Assembly: GCA_020436165.1 (NCBI GenBank)
Contig: JAGQYI010000048.1
Coordinates: 1 to 64,000 of the forward strand
Source: Cyclobacteriaceae bacterium
GTDB lineage: Bacteria; Bacteroidota; Bacteroidia; Cytophagales; Cyclobacteriaceae
DNA: 64,000 nt
Direction of reading: 5' to 3'
The translations under genes and the position numbers were made by a program. Position 1 is the first letter of the stretch; the number at the start of each line of letters is the position of its first letter. Positions 36,861 through 47,018 of this stretch are shown piece by piece. The notes below the pieces were generated by a model. That model was not told where the DNA came from, did no database searches, and was given only the letters and a program-made list of their open reading frames with translations.

Positions 36861-38114
36861 ATGAAAAAAATGGAAAGCTGGGTTCAGGTTGATGCCAATT
36901 CAGACTTTAGCATATACAATATACCTTTTGGTATTTTTAAACAGAATGGCCGTGTTAGAGCCGGATCGGCAATTGGTAATTACGTTATCGATCTGGATCA
37001 GCTGCACAAACGTAATTACCTGGATTCATTTGAACTTCCAGAGGGCTTTTTTGAATCCGATACACTTAACGAATTTATAAATCAAGGGAAAGAGGTAACC
37101 AATGCCCTTAGAGTTAAGATCATTGAGTTATTCTCCAAAGAATCTGGTGAGTTACAGGATAATAAATCAGACATTGAGTCTATTTTAATTCCAATGAGCG
37201 AGGTGGAGATGCTAATGCCAGTCGATGTCCCTAATTATACCGACTTTTATTCAAGCATTGAGCATGCCACTAACGTTGGCACTATGTTCAGAGACCCTGA
37301 TAACGCATTGTTTCCGAACTGGAAACATCTGCCAGTTGGTTATCATGGCCGATCTTCATCTATTGTTGTTTCAGGTACGCCTATAAAACGCCCTAAAGGT
37401 CAAACCAAGGCTCCGGATGCTGACAATCCAACATTTGGCCCCACCCAACGGCTAGATTTTGAGTTAGAAATGGCTTTTATTGTAGGAAAGGAGACTATAC
37501 TTGGCGAATCGGTTTCAACCAAAGATACAGAAGACTACATATTTGGATTTGTGCTTTTTAATGATTGGTCAGCCCGAGATATACAAGTGTGGGAATATGT
37601 GCCCTTAGGGCCATTTCTTGCAAAGAATTTTGGCTCTTCTGTATCTCCATGGATTGTAACGCTTGAAGCCTTAGAACAGTTTAGAGTGGAAACACCTAAG
37701 CAGGATCCTCAAGTACTCCCTTACCTTCAAATTGAAGGTAAAAAGAACTTCGATATCAACTTACAGGTAGGTATCATTCCAGAAAACAGTGAAGAGCAAA
37801 TTGTAAGTAATTCCAACTTTAAATACATGTATTGGAATGTAAACCAGCAATTGGCTCACCATACGGTAAATGGCTGCAACATAGAAATTGGTGATATGTA
37901 TGCGTCCGGAACTATTAGTGGACCAACGGAAGACTCGTATGGCTCCATGCTGGAATTAGCCTGGAAAGGAACAAAGCCCATTAAAATGAAGGATGGTTCT
38001 GAACGCAAGTTTATTAATGATGGTGATACAGTTGTCATGCGTGGTTATGCTGAAAAAGAAGGAATGAGAGTAGGGTTTGGTGAAGTACGATCACTAATTT
38101 TACCTTCAGACTAA
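36861..38114 (+). CDS. fahA: Fumarylacetoacetase
   Basis: Last enzyme of tyrosine degradation, splitting fumarylacetoacetate into fumarate and acetoacetate. 417 aa, normal for the eukaryote-like form. Signatures are DFYSSIEHATNVG (metal Asp and the catalytic His), PVGYHGRSSSIVVSG, FNDWSARDIQVWEYVPLGPF and GDMYASGTISGP. The acetoacetate it releases could be activated by the acetoacetyl-CoA synthetase at 18.2-20.2 kb. No maleylacetoacetate isomerase gene is present in the cluster, although one is normally required between HmgA and this enzyme. Confidence 0.96.
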   Translation: MKKMESWVQVDANSDFSIYNIPFGIFKQNGRVRAGSAIGNYVIDLDQLHKRNYLDSFELPEGFFESDTLNEFINQGKEVTNALRVKIIELFSKESGELQDNKSDIESILIPMSEVEMLMPVDVPNYTDFYSSIEHATNVGTMFRDPDNALFPNWKHLPVGYHGRSSSIVVSGTPIKRPKGQTKAPDADNPTFGPTQRLDFELEMAFIVGKETILGESVSTKDTEDYIFGFVLFNDWSARDIQVWEYVPLGPFLAKNFGSSVSPWIVTLEALEQFRVETPKQDPQVLPYLQIEGKKNFDINLQVGIIPENSEEQIVSNSNFKYMYWNVNQQLAHHTVNGCNIEIGDMYASGTISGPTEDSYGSMLELAWKGTKPIKMKDGSERKFINDGDTVVMRGYAEKEGMRVGFGEVRSLILPSD

Positions 38115-38124
38115 TTTTTGATAT

Positions 38125-39009
38125 ATGATACGTTCAATTAACCCAAATGACCTTTCGATACCGGAACGTCATGGGATACTTTTAAGCGCAGTCTCACCAA
38201 GACCTATTGCTTTTGCTAGCACCGTTGATGCTAATGGCAATGTAAACCTAAGCCCATTTAGCTTTTTTAATGTATTTAGCTCTAACCCTCCTATCCTGGT
38301 TTTTTCACCAGCTCGAAGGGGAAGAGAAAATACTACGAAGCATACGCTGGATAATGTTGAAGTTGTTAAAGACGTTGCTATAAGTGTTGTTAGCTACGAC
38401 ATGGTTCAACAAATGTCATTAGCAAGCTCAGAATTCCCACAAGGAGTAAATGAGTTTGTAAAGTCAGGATTCACAGAATCACCTTCAGAAACAATTCAAC
38501 CTCCATTTGTTAAAGAAGCTCCTGTATCTTTCGAATGCAAGGTAAACGACATCATTCATCTGGGCGACCAAGGAGGAGCAGGCAACCTTGTTATTTGTGA
38601 GGTTCTACGTATTCATATGAATGATGAAATATTGAACGAACAGGGACAAATTGATCCTAATAAAATAGATACAGTTGCACGAATGGGTGGCTTTTGGTAT
38701 TGCCGAGCTAGTGGTGATGCGTTGTTCCAAATTCCAAAGCCCCTCACCTCTGTGGGTATTGGTTATGATATGATTCCAAAAGAAATAAGGAATAGCGGTG
38801 TTCTTACAGGTAATGAATTAGGTCAACTTGGAAATATTGAACAGTTGCCTTCAAAAGAGGAAGTGACTAAAGCAAAAGAAATTTCAGAAGTTGCCAAAAT
38901 TTTAAGCTCTGGAACAGAAGTGGAAGAGAGACTTCATCAACTAGCCAAAGGTTATTTGGCTAAAGGACAAACTGAACAGGCCTGGGCTATTCTTATGAGC
39001 AATAAATAA
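38125..39009 (+). CDS. Flavin-reductase-like FMN-binding protein
   Basis: A 294-aa protein with the flavin reductase-like split-barrel fold in its first 200 residues (SAVSPRPIAFASTVDANGN, NLSPFSFFNVFSSNPPILVF, NEFVKSGFTE). Such proteins bind FMN and act as flavin reductases or oxidoreductases. The C-terminal 80 residues are helical and unrecognised. It follows fahA by 10 bases and closes the tyrosine operon. Relatives sit in homogentisate clusters of other Bacteroidota, but I know of no assigned step. Confidence 0.85.
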   Translation: MIRSINPNDLSIPERHGILLSAVSPRPIAFASTVDANGNVNLSPFSFFNVFSSNPPILVFSPARRGRENTTKHTLDNVEVVKDVAISVVSYDMVQQMSLASSEFPQGVNEFVKSGFTESPSETIQPPFVKEAPVSFECKVNDIIHLGDQGGAGNLVICEVLRIHMNDEILNEQGQIDPNKIDTVARMGGFWYCRASGDALFQIPKPLTSVGIGYDMIPKEIRNSGVLTGNELGQLGNIEQLPSKEEVTKAKEISEVAKILSSGTEVEERLHQLAKGYLAKGQTEQAWAILMSNK

Positions 39010-39068
39010 CATTTTATTGCTTATTTTCGTTAAGTAACAAAGGTTAGGATAATTCAAATGAGTATTAT

Positions 39069-39091
39069 GGCCGGCCCAAAGGCCGGCTTTT
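39069..39091 (+). terminator. Rho-independent terminator of the tyrosine operon
   Basis: GCCGGC, loop CCAAAG, GCCGGC and TTTT, ending only five bases before the next ATG at 39096. The next gene therefore either lies at the end of a read-through transcript or is transcribed from a promoter inside the preceding gap. Confidence 0.75.
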
Positions 39092-39095
39092 CATT

Positions 39096-39710
39096 ATGAA
39101 AAGACTTCTTATACTATTACTTGCTTTTTTATCTGCTCAAGCATACAGCCAATCTGTAGAAACACACTACGATAATGGTACACTCCGCTCGATTGGGGAA
39201 TTAAAAAATGGGCAAAAAACTGGAGCCTGGAAGTTCTATTACCCGGATGGCACCCTTCAGGCAGTTGAAAATTATCAAAACGATCAGTTGAATGGAGAAG
39301 TACTAACGTACGATTTTGACGGAAATCTTCAGGGGAAAGAAAACTGGCTTAATGGCACTCTTGAAGATTCAGCCTATTATTATTACCCAAGCAAAAGAAT
39401 CAAAAAAATGGGTGTGTACAAGTCTGGCCAATATTCCGGAATGTGGATTGATTATTACCCTACAGGAGTTGTTAAAAGAACTCTGGAATATGTAAATGGA
39501 GAGCCTCAAGGCTACTGGAAGTTCTATTCGGAAAAAGGTATTTTGATTCAAAAAGGGGAATACAAAAATGGCCTTGAAAACGGTAATTGGGAATTCTACA
39601 ACAAGAAAGGAAAACTCAAATACAAGGGCAAATACAATAATGGCAAAAAAACCGGGGACTGGGTAGAGATATCCGGTGGCAAGGAAAAGCCGTTCTACTA
39701 CAATGATTAA
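39096..39710 (+). CDS. Secreted MORN-like repeat protein
   Basis: A 204-aa exported protein. Residues 1-18 are a signal peptide (MKRLLILLLAFLSAQAYS). The rest is about seven 22-24-residue repeats of the MORN/YwqK-antitoxin type, each with an NG...G.WKFYYPDG pattern (for example GAWKFYYPDGTLQ, GYWKFYSEKGIL and GNWEFYNKKGKL). Such repeats form elongated beta sheets and bind protein or lipid surfaces. Function is unknown. Its stop overlaps the end of the convergent outer membrane protein gene by four bases. Confidence 0.85.
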   Translation: MKRLLILLLAFLSAQAYSQSVETHYDNGTLRSIGELKNGQKTGAWKFYYPDGTLQAVENYQNDQLNGEVLTYDFDGNLQGKENWLNGTLEDSAYYYYPSKRIKKMGVYKSGQYSGMWIDYYPTGVVKRTLEYVNGEPQGYWKFYSEKGILIQKGEYKNGLENGNWEFYNKKGKLKYKGKYNNGKKTGDWVEISGGKEKPFYYND

Positions 39711-41107
39711 AAATCACTAGTCAGGCTTAGGAAAAACCCGTGTTCACCCGAATTATTAAACGAGTATTCTGCACGAATCACAAAATCATACATGGTTACA
39801 AAATCGAGGCCAATACCAGTACCTGCAAGCCACTTATCAGCGAGTAAGGCATTACCCTCAAGTCCATCCACATTTTTAGCATATCCTACATCCAGATACG
39901 TTTTTATATACAAACCGTAAGGTATATATTGAAATTGCTCCAAAGGCATGCTTTTCCACCTGGTATTCCCCTTGAATATCTCCTTTTTAAATGTTGCTTT
40001 ATTCAGAAAGTAATTTTGCGAATAAATTACGCTCAGTTCATACCCTCTTACAAGATTATTTCTAAATCCCAGCCCGTAAAGCAAGGTATAAGGCTGCTCT
40101 CCAGGCACACTTAAACTTACAGAACTGTAATTGCTAAAATAAAACCCTTTTTTAAGGTCAAAATAATGGGAATAACTCGCATTTAAACCCGTTTTAGAAA
40201 CACTATTCTTTCCTCCAAAACCAAGATGATAGATCTCTGCATTTAGTTCAAAACCCTTTAAAGGATAAGCAACTATATCCCTTTTATCCAAACTAAAATT
40301 GTAACTCAATTTAGCATATTGTTGCCTGTTGGTGCCGGTACCTAAATAGTTCGGATTTAATTCCAGTACAGTGTCTGCAACATTACTTATGTTGTATTCT
40401 AACCCAATACTATGTCTTGTATAGAATGAGTTTCTAAGCGTGTAAACGCCTCCAAAGTGGTAGCTGGTTTTTAAACGATTAGGTGATTCGTAGAATTCTC
40501 TATTGTTATTTTCTACTTTGTAATGAAGGTTATTGTATTCAAGATATTTCCAAAAGAATGAAAGACCATTTCTTTGACTTCGGTCAATATATGGGAAAGA
40601 GTACTCTATTTCAAAACGTTTTGTATAACCAAACTGGGCAGTAAGTGTCATACGTTCATTCATTCCTCTCATATTAAAATGATAAAGGCTTAATCCGTAA
40701 ATCAGGCGATTAAAATCATGGTCGTGATTAACCCACCAATCATTAAAGTTTCGGTCTATAATGTCAAGTAAAGGAATAGGGAACAGATACCAGCGCTCAG
40801 AAACATCAATTACAATATCTACCTTAGTGTAATCGAGTTCCAGCATTCCAACAGTAACCTCATTAAAAAGTTTGGTATTATAAATCTTGTTTCTATCGGC
40901 CTCAAGTATTTTTTCAAGCGTATTAAACTCATACTTTTTGCCAATTTCAACGGACATTTCGCGTAAAATTATTCTGTCCCTTGTTTTATTATTTCCTGTC
41001 AGAAAAATATTATCAATTACCACATATCGAGTGGTATCTTGCCCAAACGTATGAATAGCCGAACCAATAAAGAGCAGAAAAAATATTTTTAACCTCAGAG
41101 GTAACAA
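39707..41107 (-). CDS. BamA/TamA-type outer membrane barrel protein
   Basis: A 466-aa outer membrane protein. Residues 1-22 are a signal peptide. Residues about 26-100 form one POTRA domain (IDNIFLTGNNKTRDRIILRE and KIYNTKLFNEVTV), and the remainder is an Omp85-type 16-strand barrel with LGFRNNLVRGYE, the conserved RGY loop. It has a single POTRA, so it is not the essential BamA with five; a transport or assembly role in the outer membrane is likely. The only possible start before the signal peptide is TTG at 41107; a stop codon lies a few codons upstream in frame. Confidence 0.85.
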   Translation of the reverse strand: MLPLRLKIFFLLFIGSAIHTFGQDTTRYVVIDNIFLTGNNKTRDRIILREMSVEIGKKYEFNTLEKILEADRNKIYNTKLFNEVTVGMLELDYTKVDIVIDVSERWYLFPIPLLDIIDRNFNDWWVNHDHDFNRLIYGLSLYHFNMRGMNERMTLTAQFGYTKRFEIEYSFPYIDRSQRNGLSFFWKYLEYNNLHYKVENNNREFYESPNRLKTSYHFGGVYTLRNSFYTRHSIGLEYNISNVADTVLELNPNYLGTGTNRQQYAKLSYNFSLDKRDIVAYPLKGFELNAEIYHLGFGGKNSVSKTGLNASYSHYFDLKKGFYFSNYSSVSLSVPGEQPYTLLYGLGFRNNLVRGYELSVIYSQNYFLNKATFKKEIFKGNTRWKSMPLEQFQYIPYGLYIKTYLDVGYAKNVDGLEGNALLADKWLAGTGIGLDFVTMYDFVIRAEYSFNNSGEHGFFLSLTSDF

Positions 41108-41153
41108 TAAGTTAATTTTATTTTAAGCATCAAAGATGTGATTTTCTAACGAA

Positions 41154-41873
41154 CTATGATGCATTAAGGTTAAGTTTCAAACGAATACGAAATATGTGTT
41201 GTTGTATATCTATTCCTTGATCTACCTCAATTGCATGCACCTGATAATGAAGCTCAAGCCCTACCCTTTTCGAAAAATCACGTCCAATAACAAATGTATA
41301 GCGTTGGTACTTACTAAAAGGTAAAATAGTGCCTTTATCGAGTTCATCTAAAAACTCAATTAATAACTGATTGTAGGTAGACCTTTTTTCGCCAAATAAT
41401 TTATAATGAGGTGTTGCCAGCCCTACCCTATACCTCCCTCTCACATTAAATTCAGTAGCATAAGAATCTGTCAAAAACCAACGTTCTTCTACCATAACCC
41501 TATGATGGATAGAAAAACCTCTAACTCTTGGCCACACAAGCTCAACCGCCTGAAAGACCCGAAGGTCCAAAATATTTTCAAAATCAGGATTGGTACTGTA
41601 AAATGCGGCAACGCCTCCTATTAGGGTAATATCTTTTGTTGGTTTCCACTGCAAGGCAGGTCGTATGTAAAATACAGACCAGTGCATATCAAAATAATAC
41701 CGGGCTCCAAGATCGCCTACTTGGGCAAGTTTATCATTGAATTGGTATTTTAATATTGCATCATTCCAACTTTGGAATTCCTGGCCTCTAACCTGACTAA
41801 ATGAAAGTGTGGAAACAAAAAGAAGTAAAACAATTAAAAAGTATTTTGATTTAATAGTCACTAAAAAAATCAT
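41154..41873 (-). CDS. DUF2490 outer membrane protein
   Basis: A 239-aa predicted outer membrane barrel with the DUF2490 signature (SWNDAILKYQFNDKLAQVGD, then a YIRPALQWKPTKDITLIGG strand pair). The N-terminus is a signal peptide ending near FSQ. The ATG at 41873 lies five bases after a TAACTTTG box, which would make the transcript leaderless; a GTG at 41861 gives a tidier signal peptide and is an alternative start. Function is unknown; the family is common in Bacteroidota. It precedes the BamA-type gene by 46 bases and may be co-transcribed with it. Confidence 0.8.
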   Translation of the reverse strand: MIFLVTIKSKYFLIVLLLFVSTLSFSQVRGQEFQSWNDAILKYQFNDKLAQVGDLGARYYFDMHWSVFYIRPALQWKPTKDITLIGGVAAFYSTNPDFENILDLRVFQAVELVWPRVRGFSIHHRVMVEERWFLTDSYATEFNVRGRYRVGLATPHYKLFGEKRSTYNQLLIEFLDELDKGTILPFSKYQRYTFVIGRDFSKRVGLELHYQVHAIEVDQGIDIQQHIFRIRLKLNLNAS

Positions 41874-41877
41874 AACT

Positions 41878-41906
41878 CAAAGTTATTACAGACTCATATA
41901 ATACAA
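41878..41906 (-). promoter_or_regulatory. Promoter of the DUF2490 gene
   Basis: On the minus strand TTG, an 18-base spacer and TAACTTTG (41885-41878) fit the Bacteroidota pattern. The TTG comes from the T-run of the tRNA terminator. The ATG is five bases downstream of the box. Confidence 0.5.
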
Positions 41907-41941
41907 AAAAAGCTCGTTTCTGAATAGAATACGAGCTTTTT
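41905..41941 (-). terminator. Terminator of tRNA-Glu
   Basis: On the minus strand AAAAGCTCGT, an 11-base loop and ACGAGCTTTTTTT lie two bases after the tRNA 3' end. The stem is followed by seven T residues. Confidence 0.88.
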
Positions 41942-41942
41942 G

Positions 41943-42014
41943 TAGTCCGTAGGGGAATCGAACCCCTGTTACCAGGATGAAAACCTGGCGTCCTAACCCC
42001 TAGACGAACGGACC
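41943..42014 (-). tRNA. tRNA-Glu (anticodon UUC)
   Basis: A complete cloverleaf on the minus strand: acceptor GGTCCGT with ACGGACT, D arm GTCT/GGAC, anticodon stem CCAGG/CCTGG with loop TTTTCAT (anticodon TTC, reading GAA/GAG), and T arm AGGGG/CCCCT with TTCGATT. CCA is not encoded. A terminator follows. The remaining 190 bases up to gap hold only the gap promoter. Confidence 0.97.
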
Positions 42015-42136
42015 TCCTTTAAAAAGGTGGTGCAAATATAGTTGTGGTTTTTATTTTGCCAAACCAGGTTGATTATTTTTTTCTTTTTTATGTTTTCTGC
42101 TTTGTCAATAATTAAAGATAATACAATTCCCTTTTA

Positions 42137-42167
42137 TTGATTTTAGCATACAGGAATGCTACCTTTG
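42137..42167 (+). promoter_or_regulatory. gap promoter
   Basis: TTG at 42137-42139, a 20-base spacer and TACCTTTG at 42160-42167 match the Bacteroidota promoter pattern closely. The leader is about 32 bases. TAGCAT (42144-42149) and ATGCTA (42156-42161) form an inverted repeat that ends on the -7 box. Confidence 0.75.
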
Positions 42168-42197
42168 TGGAAATTTTTAACACATACTAAAGCTTAA

Positions 42198-43190
<993 letters not shown>

Positions 43191-43211
43191 TTATATAAAA
43201 CTAATTCAAAT

Positions 43212-43239
43212 AAAAAGGCTCCTAAAAGGAGCCTTTTTT
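43212..43239 (+). terminator. Terminator between gap and yebC
   Basis: AAAAAGGCTCC, loop TAAAA, GGAGCCTTTTTT. A- and T-rich on both sides, so it can end both the convergent gap and yebC transcripts. The stem repeats the AAGGCTCC/GGAGCCTT of the hppA terminator. Confidence 0.9.
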
Positions 43240-43256
43240 ATTATGTCAATCTCAAA

Positions 43257-44000
43257 CTAGAGTGTAGCCATTTGCTCCTCTGTAGCCTCAATGTTATGAT
43301 ACACTTTCTGAACGTCATCATTATCTTCTAATGCATCAATCAGCTTCATTACTTTTTCAAAAGCTTCATCGTCAAGGCTAACAAATGTATTTGGTATACG
43401 CTCCAGCTCTGCATTTTCAGCTTCAAGGCCTAACTCATCCAATTTAGATTGCATATTGCCAAAATCTTCCATAGCGCATGTTATGGAAATAAACCCATCA
43501 TCAAACTCGACCTCGTCTGCTCCGCCATCAATTAGCTCAAGAGTTAGCTCATCTTCATCCATACCTTCCGTCATGGGTATCGCAAAAACTCCTTTCCTGT
43601 CAAAAATAAATTCCAACGACCCATTGGTACCCAAACTTCCTCCATGTTTGCTAAAGGCTGCACGCACATCTGCCACTGTTCTGTTCAAATTATCAGTTGT
43701 GCACTCTACAAAAACAGCTACTCCGTTAGAGCCATACCCTTCATAGGTAGTTTCCATATAATCAGCTGCGTCACCACCGGCTACCTTCTTAATTGCTCGC
43801 TCAATAGTATCCTTAGGCATATTTTTGCCCTTAGCATTTTGTACAGCTAAACGTAACCTTGGATTCATTTCCGGGTCAGCACCACCAGTCTTTGCTGCTA
43901 CAGTAATTTCTTTGATGAGTTTGGTAAATATTTTACCTCTTTTCTTATCTAGCGCACCTTTTTTATGCTTAATGGTACTCCACTTACTATGGCCACTCAT
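43257..44000 (-). CDS. YebC/PmpR family protein
   Basis: A 247-aa member of the YebC/TACO1 family, DNA- or ribosome-associated proteins that affect transcription or relieve ribosome stalling. It opens MSGHSKWSTIKHKKGALDKK with the usual KRGKIFTKLIKEI motif, contains NMPKDTIERAIKK and ends in a predicted acidic domain. The ATG at 44000 fits the family. TAATTTTG at 44033-44026 on the minus strand may be its -7 box. It is followed by a terminator shared with gap. Confidence 0.93.
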   Translation of the reverse strand: MSGHSKWSTIKHKKGALDKKRGKIFTKLIKEITVAAKTGGADPEMNPRLRLAVQNAKGKNMPKDTIERAIKKVAGGDAADYMETTYEGYGSNGVAVFVECTTDNLNRTVADVRAAFSKHGGSLGTNGSLEFIFDRKGVFAIPMTEGMDEDELTLELIDGGADEVEFDDGFISITCAMEDFGNMQSKLDELGLEAENAELERIPNTFVSLDDEAFEKVMKLIDALEDNDDVQKVYHNIEATEEQMATL

Positions 44001-44042
44001 ATTGTTAAGTTGTTTAAATCGAACCCAAAATTATTATTTTCC

Positions 44043-44897
44043 TTACTTTTTCGCTCGCTGCTCCACCCTAATTTTAAACCAAATATTAGATATTACTCCA
44101 GTAAGTATAATCAGTATGCCTATAAAAGACTTTAACGTATAGGATTCATCGAAAAAGAAATACCCAAATGTCAAAGCGAAAATAATCCCAATATACTGGA
44201 TGCTGGACACTTTGGAAAGGTCGTCCAGTTGATAAGCTTTGGTTAAAAAATATTGAGCAAATTGAGTAACCACCCCAATGCTAATTAAAATAAACAGTTC
44301 TGCTAAACCTGGAGTTGTCCACCCTCTGAACAATAGATAAGTACCTGTTATTGGTATCGTTATCAGTGGAAAATAAAAGATGATAACCAAGGGATGTTCG
44401 CTAAGTTTAAGCTTACGAATACTGTTATAAGCCACTCCTGCACCAAAAGCTGAACCAACCCCAAGAATAACTTGCCACATACTTACCCGTGGATCAAAAC
44501 CCTGAATCAAAAACACACCTAAAAGTGCTACAAAAAAGAAAATCCATTGTACTGAATACACCCGTTCTTTAACAATGAATATTCCCAATATTGTTGTGAA
44601 AATAGGAGATGTATACTGAATGGCCACTGCGCTTGCCAATGGCATTTGTTGTATGGTAGCAAAAAACATCAGCAAAGCAACCGAGCCGGCTATACCACGA
44701 ATGATTAACCACTTCTTATTATTACCCCAAATACTTATTCCTAAACGTTTAACGGTAATAAATGAGATGACAAACGAAACAATTGAACGAAAAAATACAA
44801 TTTCAACAGGGCCTATTCTTGGAATGTACTTTATAAGAACGTTCATTATGGCAAAAAAGGAAGTTGCCACTAACATGTAGAGTACCCCTCTGCTCAT
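44043..44897 (-). CDS. DMT-superfamily (EamA) transporter
   Basis: A 284-aa membrane protein with ten predicted helices in two EamA repeats (first ending near 130, second starting with IQGFDPRVSMWQVILGVGSA). The drug/metabolite transporter superfamily exports or imports small metabolites; the substrate is unknown. Its start codon overlaps the stop of the LolD-type ATPase gene by one base (TAATG), so the two genes are co-transcribed even if their products do not work together. Confidence 0.87.
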   Translation of the reverse strand: MSRGVLYMLVATSFFAIMNVLIKYIPRIGPVEIVFFRSIVSFVISFITVKRLGISIWGNNKKWLIIRGIAGSVALLMFFATIQQMPLASAVAIQYTSPIFTTILGIFIVKERVYSVQWIFFFVALLGVFLIQGFDPRVSMWQVILGVGSAFGAGVAYNSIRKLKLSEHPLVIIFYFPLITIPITGTYLLFRGWTTPGLAELFILISIGVVTQFAQYFLTKAYQLDDLSKVSSIQYIGIIFALTFGYFFFDESYTLKSFIGILIILTGVISNIWFKIRVEQRAKK

Positions 44898-45559
44898 TAA
44901 CCAGCAATTACTCCATCCTGAATAGTAATTTTTCGATCAGCTATTTCTGCAAGGTGATTGTTGTGAGTAACAATTACGAATGTTTGGCCAAGTTCATCTC
45001 GCAATTTAAAAAACAGATTATGCAACTCTTCTGCATTCTTTGAGTCCAAATTACCACTTGGTTCATCTGCAAAAACTATTTTTGGTTTGTTAACCAAAGC
45101 ACGGGCTACTGCTACTCGTTGCTGTTCTCCACCCGATAGCTGGGAAGGTTTGTGGTTCTTCCTTTGAGAAATTGATAAAATATCGAAAAGTGTATTTACG
45201 TAATCTTTGGTTTCGCTATCTTCTCTACCTCCAATAAGCGCTGGCATTAAGGCATTTTCAAAAGATGTAAACTCTGGTAGAAGGTTATGAAACTGAAAAA
45301 TGAATCCTATTGATGAATTTCTAAACCTCGCTAACCTCTTCTTGTCTAGCAAATCAATTTGTTTCGAGTCAATTACTAGGGTGCCAATATCCGCTTTTTC
45401 AAGTGTTCCTAAAATGTGCAAAAGAGTACTCTTTCCCGCTCCTGAAGCCCCAACTATGGATATTATTTCCTTCTCTTCTACTTCAAGGTTTACACCTTTA
45501 AGCACCTTCACCTCACCATAGGATTTAACAAGGTTAGTTGCACTTAAAACCGACTTCAT
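44897..45559 (-). CDS. LolD-like ABC transporter ATPase
   Basis: A 220-aa ABC ATPase of the LolD/MacB/FtsE-like group. Walker A is GASGAGKST, the signature is [15 protein letters not shown], and Walker B is [12 protein letters not shown]. The match is best with LolD, which powers lipoprotein release, but no LolCE permease is adjacent. The ATG at 45559 ([11 protein letters not shown]) is preferred over two ATGs upstream. It lies divergent from sucC. Confidence 0.85.
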   Translation of the reverse strand: MKSVLSATNLVKSYGEVKVLKGVNLEVEEKEIISIVGASGAGKSTLLHILGTLEKADIGTLVIDSKQIDLLDKKRLARFRNSSIGFIFQFHNLLPEFTSFENALMPALIGGREDSETKDYVNTLFDILSISQRKNHKPSQLSGGEQQRVAVARALVNKPKIVFADEPSGNLDSKNAEELHNLFFKLRDELGQTFVIVTHNNHLAEIADRKITIQDGVIAG

Positions 45560-45608
45560 TACCATAGATTTCAAACATAACAAATATATGTTTAAAGGTA
45601 TTCATTGC

Positions 45609-45638
45609 TTGAAATAATAAGCCAAATCAAGTACCTTC
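45609..45638 (+). promoter_or_regulatory. sucC promoter
   Basis: TTG (45609-45611), a 20-base spacer and TACCTTCG (45631-45638 region) resemble the Bacteroidota pattern with one mismatch in the -7 box. It would give a 48-base leader before the ATG at 45692. Confidence 0.55.
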
Positions 45639-45691
45639 GCAAAACATTTTTGAGCCTTAGTGGGCACATTCAAACAACAAAAATATTAATC

Positions 45692-46882
45692 ATGAACATA
45701 CACGAATATCAGGCCAAGGACATACTTTCCAGCTATGGGGTAAGGATTCAAAGAGGTATTGTAGCCGATTCTAAAGAAAAAGCGGTGAAGGCCGCAAAAC
45801 AACTACATAAAGATACGGGAACCGGATGGTATGTTGTAAAAGCCCAAATTCATGCCGGAGGAAGAGGCAAAGGCGGTGGAGTTAAACTTGCAAAAAGCAT
45901 AGATGAAGTAGCCACTCTTTCGGACCAAATTCTAGGCATGCAATTGATAACGCACCAAACCGGCCCTGAGGGTAAAACTGTTCATAAAGTATTAATTGCG
46001 GAAGATGTATACTATCCTGGTGAATCAGAACCTAAGGAGTTTTATTTAAGTATTTTGCTTGATAGGGCAAAAGCGTGCAATGTGATTATGGCTTCTACTG
46101 AAGGCGGAATGGATATTGAAACCGTTGCCGCCAATACTCCAGATAAAATTATCAAAGAATGGATTGACCCCAGAGTAGGATTGCAGGCATTTCAGGCCAG
46201 AAAAGTAGCTTTTGCCTTAGGTCTTAAAGGTGAAGCATTCAAAGAAATGGTTAAATTCATTTTTAGCTTATACAAAGCTTATGAAGCCACCGATTCCTCA
46301 CTTTTCGAGATCAACCCTGTTTTAAAAACATCTGACAATAAGATTCTTGCAGTTGACGCCAAGGTGAACCTGGACGATAACGCTTTGTACAGACACAATG
46401 ATCTGGCGGAATTAAGAGATCTAACTGAAGAAGACCCGTTGGAGGTCGAGGCAGCTAAATCAGATCTTAACTATGTTCGATTAGATGGAAATGTAGGCTG
46501 TATGGTAAATGGTGCTGGCTTGGCTATGGCAACCATGGATATCATAAAACTGTCGGGTGGTGAACCTGCTAACTTTCTTGATGTAGGCGGAACAGCAAAT
46601 GCAGAAACAGTTGAGGCGGGTTTTAGAATCATTTTAAAAGAACCAAACGTAAAAGCAATACTTATCAATATTTTTGGCGGAATTGTTAGATGTGACCGTG
46701 TAGCAAATGGTGTAGTCGAAGCGTACAAAAACATTGGTGAAATCAATGTGCCAATTATTGTAAGGTTACAAGGCACTAATGCTGAAGAAGGCGCTAAAAT
46801 TATTGAAGATTCAGGCTTAAAAGTTACCTCTGCTGTTGTTTTAAAAGATGCCGCAGAAAGAGTAAAAGAGGCACTTGCTTAA
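45692..46882 (+). CDS. sucC: Succinyl-CoA ligase beta subunit
   Basis: TCA-cycle enzyme subunit, 396 aa, binding nucleotide and succinyl-CoA with SucD. It opens [17 protein letters not shown], carries the ATP-grasp loop [18 protein letters not shown] (about 47-64), and ends with [20 protein letters not shown]. The ATG at 45692 is the family start; a longer frame from 45605 would add 29 unconserved residues overlapping the promoter. SucD is not adjacent, as often in Bacteroidota. A tRNA gene follows 14 bases after the stop. Confidence 0.96.
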   Translation: MNIHEYQAKDILSSYGVRIQRGIVADSKEKAVKAAKQLHKDTGTGWYVVKAQIHAGGRGKGGGVKLAKSIDEVATLSDQILGMQLITHQTGPEGKTVHKVLIAEDVYYPGESEPKEFYLSILLDRAKACNVIMASTEGGMDIETVAANTPDKIIKEWIDPRVGLQAFQARKVAFALGLKGEAFKEMVKFIFSLYKAYEATDSSLFEINPVLKTSDNKILAVDAKVNLDDNALYRHNDLAELRDLTEEDPLEVEAAKSDLNYVRLDGNVGCMVNGAGLAMATMDIIKLSGGEPANFLDVGGTANAETVEAGFRIILKEPNVKAILINIFGGIVRCDRVANGVVEAYKNIGEINVPIIVRLQGTNAEEGAKIIEDSGLKVTSAVVLKDAAERVKEALA

Positions 46883-46896
46883 AAGATACGCCCTTT

Positions 46897-46970
46897 GCAC
46901 CCGTAGTTCAACTGGATAGAATATCGGATTTCGGCTCCGAGGGTTGAGGGTTCGAATCCTTCCGGGTGCA
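46897..46970 (+). tRNA. tRNA-Arg (anticodon UCG)
   Basis: A complete cloverleaf: acceptor GCACCCG with CGGGTGC, anticodon stem TCGGA/TCCGA with loop TTTCGGC (anticodon TCG, reading CGA), T arm GAGGG/CCTTC-type with TTCGAATC, and discriminator A. CCA is not encoded. It begins 14 bases after sucC with no separate promoter visible, so it is probably processed from the sucC transcript. Confidence 0.95.
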
Positions 46971-46971
46971 C

Positions 46972-47008
46972 AAAAGCCTTCCATTTAATTTGAGGAAGGC
47001 TTTTTTTA
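46972..47008 (+). terminator. Terminator after tRNA-Arg
   Basis: AAAGCCTTCC, a loop ATTTAATTTGA and GGAAGGCTTTTTTT directly follow the tRNA. Confidence 0.92.
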
Positions 47009-47018
47009 TACTTGCATT

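Noticed and set aside
45605-45691. Longer sucC reading from 45605
   Set aside because: It would begin upstream of the inferred transcription start and the extra residues are not part of SucC.
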